Numbered from the stretch's first letter, positions 6,749-14,678 are shown. The stretch is 32,952 nt of DNA from an uncultured Lachnospiraceae bacterium (GCA_947627365.1 CANQVT010000026.1:1-32952); one strand, 5' to 3'. Numbers and translations are program-made. Notes: generated by a model from the letters alone, not told the origin.

Positions 6749-8869
6749 CATCATCGGCTCCATGCTAAGCGCCGGATGGCCCTTCTCCTCAAGGAAAGCC
6801 AGCAGGGTCTCGGGATCTTCCGCAACGGTCTCGTCACCGATCATATCCGTGAAGTTGTCGATTCCGTAGAGCTCCTTCGCGGTCGCGTTCAATCTGTCGG
6901 CCACCTGCTCCTTCAGATCCTTCGGCATCCACACGATACGCTCGATACCGCCCTCAGCCTTCATGAACTTCTTGGAAGCGATGAAGTGCTTGCCGTGGCC
7001 CATGAAGCCCGGTGTCTGCACGCCGCCGCCCGTCATGGAAGCCAGCTCCGGGAAGGTCATGCCGATCGGGGTCATGCCCGCGTACTCACGGTTCGCGATA
7101 CATACGCCGTTCGACAGCGGCTCGATACCACAGATGCACTCGAAGCATCCGCAGGAGGTCATCGGCTTCTCGATGATGGAATACAGGGAAACATCCTCCA
7201 GCGCGCCCTGGGAGAACTTGCGGACTGCCTCGTTGACATCCTCGTACTCACCGATACGCTCGTCGATCGGACGTTCCTTCGTGATCACCTGGCACGGTCC
7301 CTGCGGATCCAGCTCGTTGGTCGCCTTCGCGTCCAGCCACGAAACGGCGCCGCAAAGTCCGAGTCTCTCCGGCGTAACCACACAGACGTGGCTCGGGGAG
7401 AATGCCTGGCACATGATGCAGCTGTAGTATACGTCCACACTCTCGTCGGTCAGCGTATTCAGACGCTCGTCACGCTTGTCGAACGTCGGGATCGCCACCT
7501 CGTGACGGAGCTTCGTGCACTGCTCAGCCTCGGTGTAGATCGTCACCTGGCACTTGTCAACAACCGCCGCGAACTCGCTCTTCACTCTCGCGTAGAGCAC
7601 TTCGCCGAGATGCTTGAGGCCGAAGCCCGCGTTGAACGTATCCTTGCTCACACGGACACGGATCATATCGCGCTGTCCGGTGTGCATCATACCTTCTACA
7701 CAGTTCAGGTAGGAGTGGAACTTACGCTCGATAACCGGCTCGAAGTCGGACTGCATGTTCTTGCCTGCCACCTGCACGACATAAGCGATACTCTGCTTGC
7801 TGCCCTCCGGGAAATCCTTGATGTCCGGTCCGATGACCTCGATCTTGTGATCCTCGACCTCGTTCGCTTCCTTCGTCTGCACCAGCTCGAAGCAGTCCAC
7901 GCGGGAGCCGTCGAACTCGATCTGCATATCGCCGCGGCGGATGATCTCGCCCTCGAACGCGGACGCGAACGCTACCGGGATATCGATCTTTGTGATCTTG
8001 ATCTTGATGTCGCGCGCCTCCAGAGACGTCGCGTTCCACTTGTCTACATCCGGCTGCACAATCAGGCTCTTCGGAACGGTGAACGGATAATCGTTCGTGA
8101 TTGCCGGGAAGCCCATCGCGATCGCGCCCGCGCCGCAGGCAAGCGTCACATTGTCAAGCGGAGCGAACGCGTTAACGAACGCAAACACACGCTTCATCGT
8201 GTACTCGTTCAGGCCCTTCGCATCGCCCGGCGTGATGTTGCCGAAGATCAGTGCCGCGCGGACTGCTACGGAAATGACATGCGCAACGCTCAGGATGTCG
8301 TCGCCCAGCGGAAGGATACGCACGCCCGGGCCCGTCTTGACGCCCTTCTCGACGCACTGGTCGATGATGCCGCCGATCATGGCGACGAGCATGCCCTGTC
8401 CCTGATAGCTCTTCACAAGGGCAACGCCCTGCTCTGCCGTCGGAGCAGGCCCGATGATAACCGCTACGCCCGGGATATCGCCGGTAACAAGCGGAACGCC
8501 CTGCTCACGCACGTAAGCGTCGCTCAAGTGGCCCGTATACGGAGCCTCGTACGGCGTCGCGCCGTCGATGTACTTCAGAACTTCATAAAACTCCGCGCAC
8601 AGCAGGGTCGCCCAGCCGGACTGGAACCCGTCGTGCAGTCTCTGGTTTCTCGTCATCATGGACTTCACAACGCCGAGCGCTTCCTTCAGCTCGTCGAGGT
8701 TGCCGACCTTGTTGCCGGTCATGCCATAGTAGCTCGGAAGGCTGTAAGCCGTATCCGGGAAAGCAACCGCCTTGTCAGCGCCGTACTTCTCAACAGCTTC
8801 GTTGACCGCTTTCTCTACGCGCTCATACACTGTGTCGTTACCGTTAAATATAAGATCTAATAATCTCAC
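6746..8869 (-). CDS. acsB: CO-methylating acetyl-CoA synthase AcsB
   Basis: The 707-aa catalytic subunit that joins methyl (from AcsCD), CO (from AcsA) and CoA into acetyl-CoA at the nickel A-cluster. The cubane cysteines are C484, C487, C496 and C506 (CIMC, then C at +9 and +10), and the C573-G-C575 motif binds the two-nickel site. The length matches bacterial AcsB, which keeps the N-terminal CODH-contacting domain. I chose the GTG at 8869 because GGAGG lies 8 bases upstream and the protein then begins RLLDLIFNG as in the family; extending further upstream adds 38 unlikely residues from the leader. A structured leader precedes it and large hairpins follow it. Nickel loading would be by the nearby CooC/AcsF proteins. 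Confidence 0.96.
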   Translation of the reverse strand: MRLLDLIFNGNDTVYERVEKAVNEAVEKYGADKAVAFPDTAYSLPSYYGMTGNKVGNLDELKEALGVVKSMMTRNQRLHDGFQSGWATLLCAEFYEVLKYIDGATPYEAPYTGHLSDAYVREQGVPLVTGDIPGVAVIIGPAPTAEQGVALVKSYQGQGMLVAMIGGIIDQCVEKGVKTGPGVRILPLGDDILSVAHVISVAVRAALIFGNITPGDAKGLNEYTMKRVFAFVNAFAPLDNVTLACGAGAIAMGFPAITNDYPFTVPKSLIVQPDVDKWNATSLEARDIKIKITKIDIPVAFASAFEGEIIRRGDMQIEFDGSRVDCFELVQTKEANEVEDHKIEVIGPDIKDFPEGSKQSIAYVVQVAGKNMQSDFEPVIERKFHSYLNCVEGMMHTGQRDMIRVRVSKDTFNAGFGLKHLGEVLYARVKSEFAAVVDKCQVTIYTEAEQCTKLRHEVAIPTFDKRDERLNTLTDESVDVYYSCIMCQAFSPSHVCVVTPERLGLCGAVSWLDAKATNELDPQGPCQVITKERPIDERIGEYEDVNEAVRKFSQGALEDVSLYSIIEKPMTSCGCFECICGIEPLSNGVCIANREYAGMTPIGMTFPELASMTGGGVQTPGFMGHGKHFIASKKFMKAEGGIERIVWMPKDLKEQVADRLNATAKELYGIDNFTDMIGDETVAEDPETLLAFLEEKGHPALSMEPMM

Positions 8870-8909
8870 TTTCTCTACCTCCACTTTTTTAGTTATTATT
8901 TTTATAATA

Positions 8910-8983
8910 CCACGGATTGCTCCGTGCTGCGCACTCTCGCAATCCTGCCCCAACATTCGGAATCCGTGGGGCCCCCGCCCCAC
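8910..8983 (-). promoter_or_regulatory. acsB leader with mutually exclusive hairpins
   Basis: Three pairings compete: CCACGGATT (8910-8918) with AATCCGTGG (8961-8969); CACGGA (8911-8916) with TCCGTG (8921-8926); and GTGGGGC (8966-8972) with GCCCCAC (8977-8983). The segment 8966-8969 is shared by the first and third, and 8911-8916 by the first and second. This is an attenuator-like layout just ahead of acsB, although no T run follows. No known riboswitch consensus was recognised. Confidence 0.35.
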
Positions 8984-9002
8984 TACTTCCTCATGTTTGG
9001 GC

Positions 9003-9063
9003 GAGTCATTAAATCATAGAAACACTCCTGCATAAATGCATCGTGTTTCATGATTTATGACTC
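9003..9063 (-). repeat. 61-base near-perfect hairpin after the CooS-like gene
   Basis: GAGTCAT-t-AAATCAT-a-GAAACAC (9003-9025) pairs with GTGTTTC-ATGATTT-ATGACTC (9043-9063), giving 21 pairs interrupted only by two single-base bulges. The tip holds TGCAT-aa-ATGCA (9029-9040). It begins 8 bases past the stop of the CooS-like gene and lies about 130 bases ahead of acsB. It is too AT-rich and lacks a U tract for a normal terminator, so an RNA processing or stability role is more likely. Confidence 0.6.
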
Positions 9064-9071
9064 TGGTATTA

Positions 9072-9764
9072 TCAGATTGCTATCGCGTTTCTCTTCTTCT
9101 CGATGTCCGCAATGATCGCGTCGCCAAGCTCCTCAAGATCCGCGGATACGGTATGCTTCGCCTCCGCTCCGTCCTTCAGGCCGCTTGCGGCGATCACATC
9201 CTCAAGAGAACCCTCATAAGGCATAATGCCGATAAAGGTGTCTACGCCGAGCCCCACGAACGTGTTGCCAAGCTCGACCGCCTGCGCCGATACGCCCGCC
9301 GCGTCGCAGCCGACCACCGGGAGCTGCGGAACCGTAAGCCCGGAATCCGCGGACAGCGCCTGCGCGATCGTCACGACACTGCCGATGTTCTCCAGTCCGC
9401 CAAGCGGCAGCACCGGAGGAATCTCAGCCAGCTCGCAGACCCGCTTCAGCCCGTCGCCGCAGAGCTCCTTCGCCTCCGGATTCAGAAGGCCGGCGTTCTG
9501 CGCCACTGTGACCGGATACCCGATCGCAAGGATCACGAGGTCGCCCGCAATCAGCTTCTTCATCAGAGCCACATACTCATCCGTGTCCCGGACTTCCGAG
9601 CCCTCGCCACCGAGCATCACGACCGCCCCGCGCAGGACGCCGGAGACCACGCACGCCAGCAGCGGCTTTGTCGTACCGGTTGCATCCACCTGAGAATTGC
9701 ACACCCCGTCAAGTGCCTGGATGATATCACCCACCTCAAGTTTCGGTAATGCTGAATCACTCAT
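9072..9764 (-). CDS. CooS-like C-terminal-domain protein lacking C-cluster cysteines
   Basis: A 230-aa intact reading frame that aligns end to end with residues of about 400-630 of the AcsA/CooS protein encoded two genes upstream. Shared segments include NSQVD-TGTTKPL, LMKKLIA, LCGDGLKRVCEL-IPPVL and LPVVGC. The three C-cluster cysteines of this domain are all replaced: C451 by G53, C481 by Y83 and C522 by L124. The N-terminal domains with the B and D clusters are absent. It therefore cannot be an active CO dehydrogenase. The frame is free of stops, has a GAGG ribosome site and keeps conserved non-ligand positions, which argues against a decaying fragment. It lies between cooC2 and acsB, suggesting a scaffold, maturation or regulatory partner of CODH or ACS. 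The function is inference. Confidence 0.8.
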   Translation of the reverse strand: MSDSALPKLEVGDIIQALDGVCNSQVDATGTTKPLLACVVSGVLRGAVVMLGGEGSEVRDTDEYVALMKKLIAGDLVILAIGYPVTVAQNAGLLNPEAKELCGDGLKRVCELAEIPPVLPLGGLENIGSVVTIAQALSADSGLTVPQLPVVGCDAAGVSAQAVELGNTFVGLGVDTFIGIMPYEGSLEDVIAASGLKDGAEAKHTVSADLEELGDAIIADIEKKRNAIAI

Positions 9765-9806
9765 TTCTATCGCCTCACTTTTTTAAATTTATCTCGTAAA
9801 CCGGAC

Positions 9807-10577
9807 TCATTCTTCCGATTTGTCGATCAGGCTTTTGATGTTTCTGATTTCATCGACCGTGGTCTTGCTGAAATCATAGGGTGAGGAACCATTTCGATCC
9901 GCGTCGATGACCTCGGGATTGTAATGAACAAATCCGAGCAGGTCCTCTGGCGGGATCTTCGCGCGAATGAATGCTTCATCCTTCTCATCCCGAACCTTGT
10001 TGGCCACTACACGCACCTGCTTCACCCCAAGGCCGGAGGCCAGACGCTTCACATTCTGGTACGTCTGGATGCTCCGCGCGCCCGGTTCGATCACCACAAC
10101 AAACTGATCCATGCCCTCGGTTGTGCCTCGCCCCAGATGTTCCAGCCCTGCCTCCATGTCGAGGATCACAACGTCCTCGCGGTGAAGCACCAGGTTGTTG
10201 ATGATGCGCTTAAGCATCACATGCTCCGGGCAGACGCAGCCGCTTCCGGCCGTGTCGACCGTGCCGAGCACTAAGAGCTTCACCCCGTTGCACACCCTTC
10301 CGTATGTGTCCGGAATATCGCTCACCTGAGGGTTGATACGGTAAAATTTGTTGTCGGCGCTTGCCCCGGTACGCTCCTCGATCAGTTTGCGCATCTTCGT
10401 GATGGGAGTGATCTGCTCCAGCTCCTCCTCGGAAAAACCGAGCGCCAGGCCCAGATTCGCATCCGGGTCCACGTCGGCCGCCAGAACAGGCCTTCCCTCA
10501 TCCGCGTACAGCCTTGCAAGAGTCGCGGCGAACGTGGTCTTACCCACGCCGCCTTTTCCGGTAACAGCAATCTTCAT
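9807..10577 (-). CDS. acsF: CooC/AcsF-type nickel-insertion ATPase (second copy)
   Basis: A 256-aa MinD/ParA-like P-loop ATPase. GKGGVGKTT at residues 7-15 is the deviant Walker A with the signature lysine. A CxC motif (C114, C116, in GSGCVCPEH) is the dimer-interface nickel site known in CooC. DMEAGLEHLGRGT follows as the Walker B/switch region. The family hydrolyses ATP to load nickel into CODH or, for AcsF, into acetyl-CoA synthase. It lies 26 bases after acsA and ahead of the CooS-like gene and acsB. I infer a role in AcsB or joint CODH/ACS maturation, but motifs alone do not separate AcsF from CooC, so the symbol is tentative. Confidence 0.85.
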   Translation of the reverse strand: MKIAVTGKGGVGKTTFAATLARLYADEGRPVLAADVDPDANLGLALGFSEEELEQITPITKMRKLIEERTGASADNKFYRINPQVSDIPDTYGRVCNGVKLLVLGTVDTAGSGCVCPEHVMLKRIINNLVLHREDVVILDMEAGLEHLGRGTTEGMDQFVVVIEPGARSIQTYQNVKRLASGLGVKQVRVVANKVRDEKDEAFIRAKIPPEDLLGFVHYNPEVIDADRNGSSPYDFSKTTVDEIRNIKSLIDKSEE

Positions 10578-10603
10578 TCTTACGTCACCTCATGTAATAT
10601 AAC

Positions 10604-12496
10604 TTAGATCCCTAAATGATCTCTCTTCTCCTCGATGCGCTCGATCATCTTATCGACGAGCTTGTCGATGTCGGTCTCGATCGTGTAAGCAGCCTCGACC
10701 CAGTCTCTGACGCCGTTGGTCAGCAGATCGTAGACCTTGTCGGAACCGCTGATGTACGGATCGACGCCGAGGAAGGTGTCGATACCGGTCGCCACGACAT
10801 AGTTGCCGATGGAAACTGCCTTCTCGGACATCCACTCAGGCGCGCAGCCGACTACCGGAAGCTCGGAGATCTTCCAGCCGGAATCCTTCGCCAGCTCAGC
10901 CACGAGGATCATCATACGGCTGATGTCCACGCAGGAACCCATGTGCAGCACCGGCGGGATGTCCGCCAGCTCGCAGACTCTCTTGAGGCCGTCGCCGCAG
11001 AGATCCTTCGCCCTCTTGTCCATCAATCCAGCCTTTGCCGCAGCCTGCGCCGCACAGCCGGAAGCAACGATGATGATGTCGTTCGCAATCAGCTTCTTCA
11101 TCAGCTCGATGTGAGCGGTATCCGGGCGGATCTTCGGGTTGTTGCAGCCAACCATGGCCACAGCGCCGCGGATAACACCGGACTTCACGCACTCGATGAG
11201 CGGCTTCGTCGTACCGGTCTCGTCCACCTGGGAGTTTGTGACCGTGTCGAGCGTCTTGACGATCGCCTCGAAGGAATAACCGACCGTAGCCTTCTGCTTC
11301 ATATCCGGGATATGTACGAGCTCCGGCTTTCTGTTCTTGAAGTTCTCAATCGCGAGCTTCACGATCGCCTTCGCGTTCTCACCGGCGGTCTCCGGCTCGA
11401 AGCGGATGTAATCGGACTCCGGCATCTGAGCGATCTCGGAGGTCGTCACGAACTTCGTGTGGAAGCACTTCGCCAGAGGCCCAAGTGCAGGGAAGATACA
11501 CTGCACGTCCACAACGATCGCCTCGCAGGCGCCGGTCAGGATGACGTTCTCCTGCTGCAGGAAGTTGCCCGCCATGGGGATACCGCGGCGCATTGCCACC
11601 TCGTTGGAGGTACAGCAGACGCCCGATACGGTGATGCCCTTCGCGCCCTGCTCCTTCGCGTATGCGATCATCTCCGGACTGTCCGCGTACTCGCAGATCA
11701 TCTCGGAAAGTGCCGGATCGTGGCCGTGTACGACGATGTTGACGTTCTCAGCGTTCATGACGCCTAAGTTCGCCTCGGTGTCGATTGGCTTCGGCGTGCC
11801 GAACAGGACGTCGGAGAACTCCGTGCCTGCCATGGATCCGCCCCAGCCGTCGGAAAGTCCGGAACGGAAGGACTGGCGGATCAGCGCCTCCGGCTTGGAG
11901 GAGCAGCCCATGTGCGTCATATGTAAGGAACAGGAAACCTCACGGTCGATGGCGCGCGGAGCGATTTCTTCTCTCTCCCAGATCTCCTGCGTGTGCTTCG
12001 GAGCTCTCTTCAGGAAATTCTGATAGCCGAACACCTTGCCGTACTCGCTGAGGCCCATGTAAGCGACCTCATGCGCCAGATCGTAGATGTCCTTGCCCTC
12101 GGTCTCCACGCCCCACTCCTTCGCGATGCGGATCAGCTTCTCAGGATCCTTCACCTTGTAGTTGCCGTCCGGAGCCGCGCAGTACAGCGTGTGGCAGATT
12201 GAACGTCCGTGATCGGAGTGCGTCGCGGAACCGCCCGCCGTGAATTTCAGATAGTTACGAGCTACGATGCCGTGCGCGTCGCAGCCGCAGATGCCTCTCG
12301 GAGCCTTCGGCGTAATGCGGCACGGACCCATCGAACAGATACGGCAGCAGATACCCTGCTCGCCGAACTTACAGTGCGGAGTCTGGTTCTTTACACGGAA
12401 CTGCCACGCGTCCGCGCCCACCTTAGCGCCAGTCTCCAGAAGTCGGTTAGTACCGGCTTCAAACTCTTCTACTGTCGTCAACTTAAACTCTCCCAT
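10604..12496 (-). CDS. acsA: Anaerobic Ni-Fe carbon monoxide dehydrogenase catalytic subunit AcsA/CooS
   Basis: A 630-aa homodimeric CODH that reduces CO2 to CO (or oxidises CO) for the acetyl-CoA synthase. D- and B-cluster cysteines lie at C42, C50, C51, C54, C59 and C70. The C-cluster ligands are the His in VHGHDP (257-259), C294/C295, C333, C451, C481 and C522, so all catalytic ligands are present. The length is normal for the family. The ATG has AAGGAGG just upstream. It is flanked by two CooC-type ATPases and followed by acsB, which identifies it as the bifunctional CODH/ACS partner rather than a stand-alone CO-oxidising enzyme. No internal stop or selenocysteine signal is seen. Confidence 0.97.
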   Translation of the reverse strand: MGEFKLTTVEEFEAGTNRLLETGAKVGADAWQFRVKNQTPHCKFGEQGICCRICSMGPCRITPKAPRGICGCDAHGIVARNYLKFTAGGSATHSDHGRSICHTLYCAAPDGNYKVKDPEKLIRIAKEWGVETEGKDIYDLAHEVAYMGLSEYGKVFGYQNFLKRAPKHTQEIWEREEIAPRAIDREVSCSLHMTHMGCSSKPEALIRQSFRSGLSDGWGGSMAGTEFSDVLFGTPKPIDTEANLGVMNAENVNIVVHGHDPALSEMICEYADSPEMIAYAKEQGAKGITVSGVCCTSNEVAMRRGIPMAGNFLQQENVILTGACEAIVVDVQCIFPALGPLAKCFHTKFVTTSEIAQMPESDYIRFEPETAGENAKAIVKLAIENFKNRKPELVHIPDMKQKATVGYSFEAIVKTLDTVTNSQVDETGTTKPLIECVKSGVIRGAVAMVGCNNPKIRPDTAHIELMKKLIANDIIIVASGCAAQAAAKAGLMDKRAKDLCGDGLKRVCELADIPPVLHMGSCVDISRMMILVAELAKDSGWKISELPVVGCAPEWMSEKAVSIGNYVVATGIDTFLGVDPYISGSDKVYDLLTNGVRDWVEAAYTIETDIDKLVDKMIERIEEKRDHLGI

Positions 12497-12583
12497 TAGT
12501 AACCTCCTTGTGCTTTATTTTGTAATGGGTATTACTTTTTTATTTCATGCCCGCAGTCAGAATCACCGCGGGATAAATAACAA

Positions 12584-13360
12584 TTAAAATGAAAGCTTGG
12601 CGATGATCTCGTCCATTGCTCTGCGCACCGGCGAGTCCTCCGGCAGGCTGACCGTCGGCTTGCCGTCGCAGTCGTACTCGTACACCTGCTCGTCGTGCGG
12701 AACGACGCCAAGGAGCGTCAGCCCCTGCTTTTCGATCTCCTCCAGCGTGCCCTCGTTGAGCTTGCCTCCCGGCGCCCGGTTCACGATCAGCCCCATCGTC
12801 TTCGGCGTCATATTGCACTCGCGCGTCAACTCCGCGATCCTCCCGGCCGCCTGCACGCCTCTTCTGGAGCAGTCGCTCACGAGGATGATCGTGTCCACCT
12901 TCGGCAGGATGCCCCTGCTGATGTGCTCCATGCCGGCCTCGTTGTCCACCAACATATATTTGTAATTCGGCAGCAGCCTCTGCAGCTGCGCCTGGAGCAG
13001 GCCGTTCACATAGCAGTAACAGCCTTTCCCCTGCGTGCGCCCCATCACAAGCAGATCGAAATCGTCATCCTCAATCAGGCAGCGCTGGAACATAACCTCC
13101 GCGAAATCTGCCTTCGACATCCCGGCAGGAATCTTTTTCTCCTCCTGCACCCGATGCTCATCCTGCGCGATCTCCTCGCGGACATCGCCGAGGGTCATCT
13201 CAACCTCCACGCCGAGCACCTCGTTCAGATTCGAGTTCGCGTCGGCGTCTACTGCCAGGATCGGCGTCTTGCCCATCCTGCACATAGCCTGAATCAACAT
13301 ACCGGAAAGCGTCGTCTTTCCAACTCCGCCCTTTCCGGCAACCGCAATCACATGCGCCAT
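12584..13360 (-). CDS. cooC: CooC nickel-insertion ATPase (first copy)
   Basis: A 258-aa P-loop ATPase of the MinD/CooC group. Residues 9-17 are the deviant Walker A GKGGVGKTT. The CxC metal site is C114/C116 in GKGCYCYVNG, and VDNEAGMEHISRG is the switch region. It should load nickel into the C-cluster of AcsA, whose gene begins 87 bases downstream. The start at 13360 is chosen for its AGGAGG site 7 bases ahead; longer upstream extension has no ribosome site. It shares fold and motif spacing with the copy at 9807-10577 but differs widely elsewhere, consistent with two specialised maturases rather than a recent duplication. Confidence 0.9.
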   Translation of the reverse strand: MAHVIAVAGKGGVGKTTLSGMLIQAMCRMGKTPILAVDADANSNLNEVLGVEVEMTLGDVREEIAQDEHRVQEEKKIPAGMSKADFAEVMFQRCLIEDDDFDLLVMGRTQGKGCYCYVNGLLQAQLQRLLPNYKYMLVDNEAGMEHISRGILPKVDTIILVSDCSRRGVQAAGRIAELTRECNMTPKTMGLIVNRAPGGKLNEGTLEEIEKQGLTLLGVVPHDEQVYEYDCDGKPTVSLPEDSPVRRAMDEIIAKLSF

Positions 13361-13445
13361 TGTGTGCCTCCTGAAATAATACTGTTGCATCGCCGCTGCC
13401 GTTTCAGGCCGCGCGCGCATAAATCTAAGTCATCATCCGCCGGCT

Positions 13446-13637
13446 TCAGTCGTCCACACAGTCGATCTTCACGACTCCGCCCGTCAGATCCGCCATCGCG
13501 AGCGTCCCCTCGACGGTCTTCTGCTCACCCATCACATCCGTGAGCGTGATCTGATCACCGTGCACCTCGACCTTACTGACATACTCAAGGATGATGCTGT
13601 CCGGAACATTTGTCCGGTACGCTGTTGCAAGGCACAT
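13446..13637 (-). CDS. cooT: CooT-family small nickel-binding protein
   Basis: A 63-aa protein beginning MCLATAY. CooT of Rhodospirillum rubrum is a protein of about 66 aa that starts with Met-Cys and binds nickel at Cys2, serving CODH maturation. The remainder is a small beta-rich, HypC-like fold pattern (VSKVEVHGDQITLTDVMGEQ). I chose the ATG at 13637, not the longer frame, because GGAGGTGG lies just upstream and the MC- start is the functional signature. It sits between the His-rich gene and cooC, matching a nickel-supply module. Annotation pipelines may extend it to 94 aa in error. Confidence 0.8.
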   Translation of the reverse strand: MCLATAYRTNVPDSIILEYVSKVEVHGDQITLTDVMGEQKTVEGTLAMADLTGGVVKIDCVDD

Positions 13638-13757
13638 ATCGTCCACCTCCTGTCGACTTTCGCCTGCTGCATGAATAGGACATCCCCCAATGGACACCTC
13701 TATAGATCCTTCCCGGAAATATCCTGCCATTGCACAACCTATCGTTTTATAAAATCA

Positions 13758-14222
13758 TTATGGCTCCTTCACCATAGAAAGCGCGAGGCTCAGATAGAGA
13801 TTTCCCTTATGGAACTCGTCGACGGCTTTCCTGATCTGCTCCGCCGCCGCGCCTTTGCCCTCCGCCTGCAGTTTCCCGGCCACCTGGTCGAGCTCCGCCG
13901 CGTGGTGCTCATTGTGCTTGAGCATGTAATCCAGCAGTGCTGTCATCTTGTCGCCGGATACTTCCTCGCCATGCGCGTGGGTATGTCCTTCATGCTCATG
14001 CCCGGCATGTCCGCCGCAGCCTCCGCAGTGACTTGCGCAGCCCGTGTCCTCCGCATGCCCGTGGCAATGACCCTGCTCTCCCTCATGGACGTGGTCGTGC
14101 TCATCCTCGTGTCCATGCTCGTGACTGTGCGGATGTGTGTGTTCGTAAGTGTGTGTATGCGCATGTTCATGCTCATGCGAATGCGGGCAGAGATTGCCGT
14201 TTTCATCCTGAATCAAATGCAT
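13758..14222 (-). CDS. His-rich probable nickel-binding protein (CooJ-like role)
   Basis: A 154-aa cytoplasmic protein. Residues 1-84 contain 26 histidines, mostly alternating as HxH with Glu, Thr and Ser, plus Cys at 12, 53, 62, 66 and 69 (CASHCGGC). Residues of about 92-154 form a helical, charged domain (MTALLDYMLKHNEHH to the end). It is the first gene of the operon, about 66 bases from the predicted start of transcription, and precedes cooT and cooC. R. rubrum encodes a His-rich nickel chaperone CooJ beside CooC and CooT; here the His region is N-terminal, so it is an analogue rather than a clear homologue. Start at 14222 is set by an AGGAGA ribosome site. Nickel or zinc storage is inferred. 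Confidence 0.7.
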   Translation of the reverse strand: MHLIQDENGNLCPHSHEHEHAHTHTYEHTHPHSHEHGHEDEHDHVHEGEQGHCHGHAEDTGCASHCGGCGGHAGHEHEGHTHAHGEEVSGDKMTALLDYMLKHNEHHAAELDQVAGKLQAEGKGAAAEQIRKAVDEFHKGNLYLSLALSMVKEP

Positions 14223-14269
14223 ATCTGATCTCCTTTTGAACATAATGTTTGTTATTTTTTTCACATTCC

Positions 14270-14281
14270 AAAATGCATTTT
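14270..14281. promoter_or_regulatory. 12-bp perfect palindrome just after the operon start point
   Basis: AAAATGCATTTT lies about 7-18 bases downstream of the predicted transcription start of the acs operon. A symmetric site here could be a repressor operator, but AT-rich palindromes also arise by chance. Confidence 0.3.
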
Positions 14282-14294
14282 TACATTTGGGTGC

Positions 14295-14323
14295 ATTATA
14301 GCACATTTCGGGATATGCTACAA
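14295..14323 (-). promoter_or_regulatory. Sigma-A promoter of the CODH/ACS operon
   Basis: On the minus strand TTGTAG (14318-14323), a 17-base spacer and a consensus TATAAT (14295-14300). Transcription should start near 14288, giving a 5' leader of about 66 bases before the His-rich gene. Confidence 0.8.
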
Positions 14324-14347
14324 GGAGCGTGTTGTATTTTTTTCGAA

Positions 14348-14375
14348 ACTTTTCACTTTGCGACTTTTCACTTTG
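14348..14375 (-). promoter_or_regulatory. Tandem 13-bp direct repeat upstream of the acs promoter
   Basis: The plus-strand word ACTTTTCACTTTG occurs exactly at 14348-14360 and again at 14363-14375, a 15-bp period. Relative to the predicted start it spans about -60 to -87. Its position suits an activator site for the operon. The rest of the 456-base gap (14223-14678) holds the two divergent promoters and AT-rich DNA but no gene I can support. Confidence 0.45.
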
Positions 14376-14511
14376 TCAAATCGTTCCATCTTTTGAATTC
14401 TTTCTCCTATTCTTGCGCGCTTTCCGAATCATCTGTCTGAGCAACGACCCTAATCATCCATATATGTTTCTAATTTATCACATTATTTTTATGTATTATA
14501 ACATTTTAATG

Positions 14512-14540
14512 TTGACATTCATTTTGAATTATGCTATTGT
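14512..14540 (+). promoter_or_regulatory. Promoter of the Rpn-family gene
   Basis: TTGACA (14512-14517), a 17-base spacer ending in TGC (extended -10), then TATTGT (14535-14540). It is followed by a CGGCA/TGCCG hairpin at 14567-14580 and the AAGGAG ribosome site before the ATG at 14679. Confidence 0.75.
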
Positions 14541-14678
14541 GCTCTTATCTTGAATTCTGAATTCACCGGCAGTTCTGCCGCTCTTCCCTTACAAAAGATA
14601 GACACAAACGATAAATGAAAAAATGACGTTAATTTATGATCCATGATCTTGCACAATTCATGAAAGAAAGGAGTCTTT

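Noticed and set aside
6737-8860. A 707-codon open frame on the plus strand opposite acsB.
   Set aside because: It is the mirror of acsB codon bias in a GC-rich gene. The protein is Arg/His/Leu/Asp-rich low-diversity sequence with no family match, and acsB itself is certain. Similar long antisense frames over carB, gpsA and acsA are rejected for the same reason.
10604-12496. Internal stop or split acsA, as known in Clostridium autoethanogenum.
   Set aside because: The frame is continuous for 630 codons. The 230-aa CooS-like gene is a diverged paralogue, not the missing half of a split gene.
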